Below, piece after piece: positions 63,100 to 64,000 of a DNA stretch of 64,000 nucleotides (the stretch's first letter is position 1; every line of letters begins with the position of its first letter). The notes beneath the pieces are model-generated. The model was given only the letters and a program-made list of their open reading frames with translations, did not search any database and had not been told where the DNA came from. Origin of the DNA: Yponomeuta sedellus. Taxonomy: Eukaryota; Arthropoda; Insecta; Lepidoptera; Yponomeutidae. Location: contig OW203722.1 of NCBI GenBank assembly GCA_934045075.1, forward strand, positions 2,015,001 to 2,079,000. The letters are read 5' to 3'. The translations under genes were made by a program, and so were the position numbers.

Positions 63100-63305
63100 A
63101 ATATCGAGATCGTATAGTAGCAATATCGCTAACCATGTTCAAGGAAAACATCGTGAGGAAACCTGACTATCTGGGGTGTCCTCAGCGCTTGAAATTGCCA
63201 ATCTGCGGCGGGCACGCGTGGTAATTAAGCCCATACTCTCTCTTTGAGAGAAGGCCTGTGCCCTGCAGTGGGACCTTTACAGGATACATAAAAAATAAGA
63301 TAAGG
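63100..63305 (+). mobile_element. S3 SINE body
   Basis: AAGGAAAACATCGTGAGGAA, TCAGCGCTTGAAATTGCCAA, CATACTCTCTCTTTGAGAGA and CCCTGCAGTGGGACCTTTAC. Confidence 0.72.
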
Positions 63306-63309
63306 TATT

Positions 63310-63905
63310 TAGAGTACGATTGTGTCTCTAGGTTTCATTACATTAAAGAGTAATGATTTTTAAGTTAAAAACTCTGTTAAGTAAAAGATTCAATGGTAAA
63401 AGTTAAGATTAAAAAAAAAATGAGTTTCTTAGTTAGATTCTTTTCCTCATAGTCTATTAACTAGTCTATTAATTATTTGTACTAATCAACGGCGGCGTTC
63501 ACCTGCATCCATACGTCCAGCAACAAGTGCATCGAATCGTTTATTTTTGCTGCGTCGCAAACATTCGAAGTGGTTTAAAACTAAGCAAAAGATGTGCACT
63601 TAAAGCACTAAGCTTATTTAGATTACCGACGATAGCACACTCAATATAAACCCACGTATGCACAATAAATTGGACTACAGTACTCTCGGCATAAGATATA
63701 TTTCTGGATACAGTCTCTGCGAACTAATTGTATCGAGCCACAATTCAGTGCAGCTGAGTGAGATTGCCGTAGGGCTTAGCAGTAAGAGGATGGAGTAAGT
63801 AAATGGAAGTATTGCGTCGATGTCCCATGCTACTGAGGTGAGGCTAATCTAACACTTTAACTTGAGGTGGTCGGAGCTACGAGTGGGATGGAGTGAGCGT
63901 GTGCG
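63310..63905. other. Unassigned sequence
   Basis: No gene or family was recognised. Confidence 0.3.
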
Positions 63906-63913
63906 TTATCCAA

Positions 63914-64000
63914 TCGTTATCAACCCTTGTATGTCCCCACTGCTGGGGCACGGGTCTCTTCCTGCATCGCAGGAAGGTTAGGCCATACTCCACCACGGGT
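63914..64000 (+). repeat. RA interspersed repeat, cut by the window end
   Basis: TTATCAACCCTTGTATGTCC to CCATACTCCACCACGGG; continues beyond the window. Confidence 0.82.

Overview
This is a repeat-saturated, gene-poor, AT-rich window from an insect genome, most likely a moth or butterfly. The evidence is the mix of tRNA-headed SINEs, the LINE 3' ends with (TCTA)n-type tails, an R1-clade LINE, MITEs, and one intronless insect-type ionotropic receptor. No bacterial or organellar signal was seen. The species is not identifiable from the sequence alone.

Only one intact protein-coding gene is supported: a 609-residue divergent ionotropic receptor on the + strand at 26230-28059, with a poly(A) signal just after its stop. 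Every other long reading frame lies in a transposon remnant, a microsatellite or an interspersed repeat.

Layout. 0.3-3.8 kb: a nest of LINE fragments (an RT-type LINE 3' end, cut by an R1-clade LINE with a 14-bp target duplication, itself cut by a second LINE). 4.3-6.6 kb: the first cluster of a tRNA-like SINE called S1 here. 7-10 kb: MITEs, LINE 3' ends and a large ATCC/GTCC microsatellite. 11.4-13.8 kb: tandem and dispersed repeats. 14.2-15.0 kb: an 855-bp near-perfect palindrome. 16-25 kb: S1 copies, an LTR with a lysine-tRNA-type primer site, its solo LTR, several SINEs and LINE ends. 26.2-28.1 kb: the receptor gene. 28-35 kb: SINEs, pentanucleotide satellite, MITEs. 35.9-36.7 kb: a MITE split by a head-to-head pair of another MITE. 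38-41 kb: tandem ~230-bp repeats, each interrupted by further MITEs. 41.5-41.9 kb: a second large palindrome. 43-64 kb: more SINEs, decayed LINE reverse transcriptases, a Penelope-like remnant and many copies of an unnamed ~350-bp repeat (RA).

The most striking signals are structural. S1 has about 19 copies; about a dozen are fold-backs whose inverted end always stops at the same internal T-run, and many have perfect 11-16 bp target duplications. Twice, two mobile elements sit at one target with three copies of the target duplication. A ~305-bp MITE inserts at CTG/CAG. At least twelve isolated perfect hairpins with 10-25 bp arms and 1-12 nt loops are scattered through otherwise unrelated sequence.

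Family labels S1-S5, M1-M6, L1-L4, RA and RB are local to this report.
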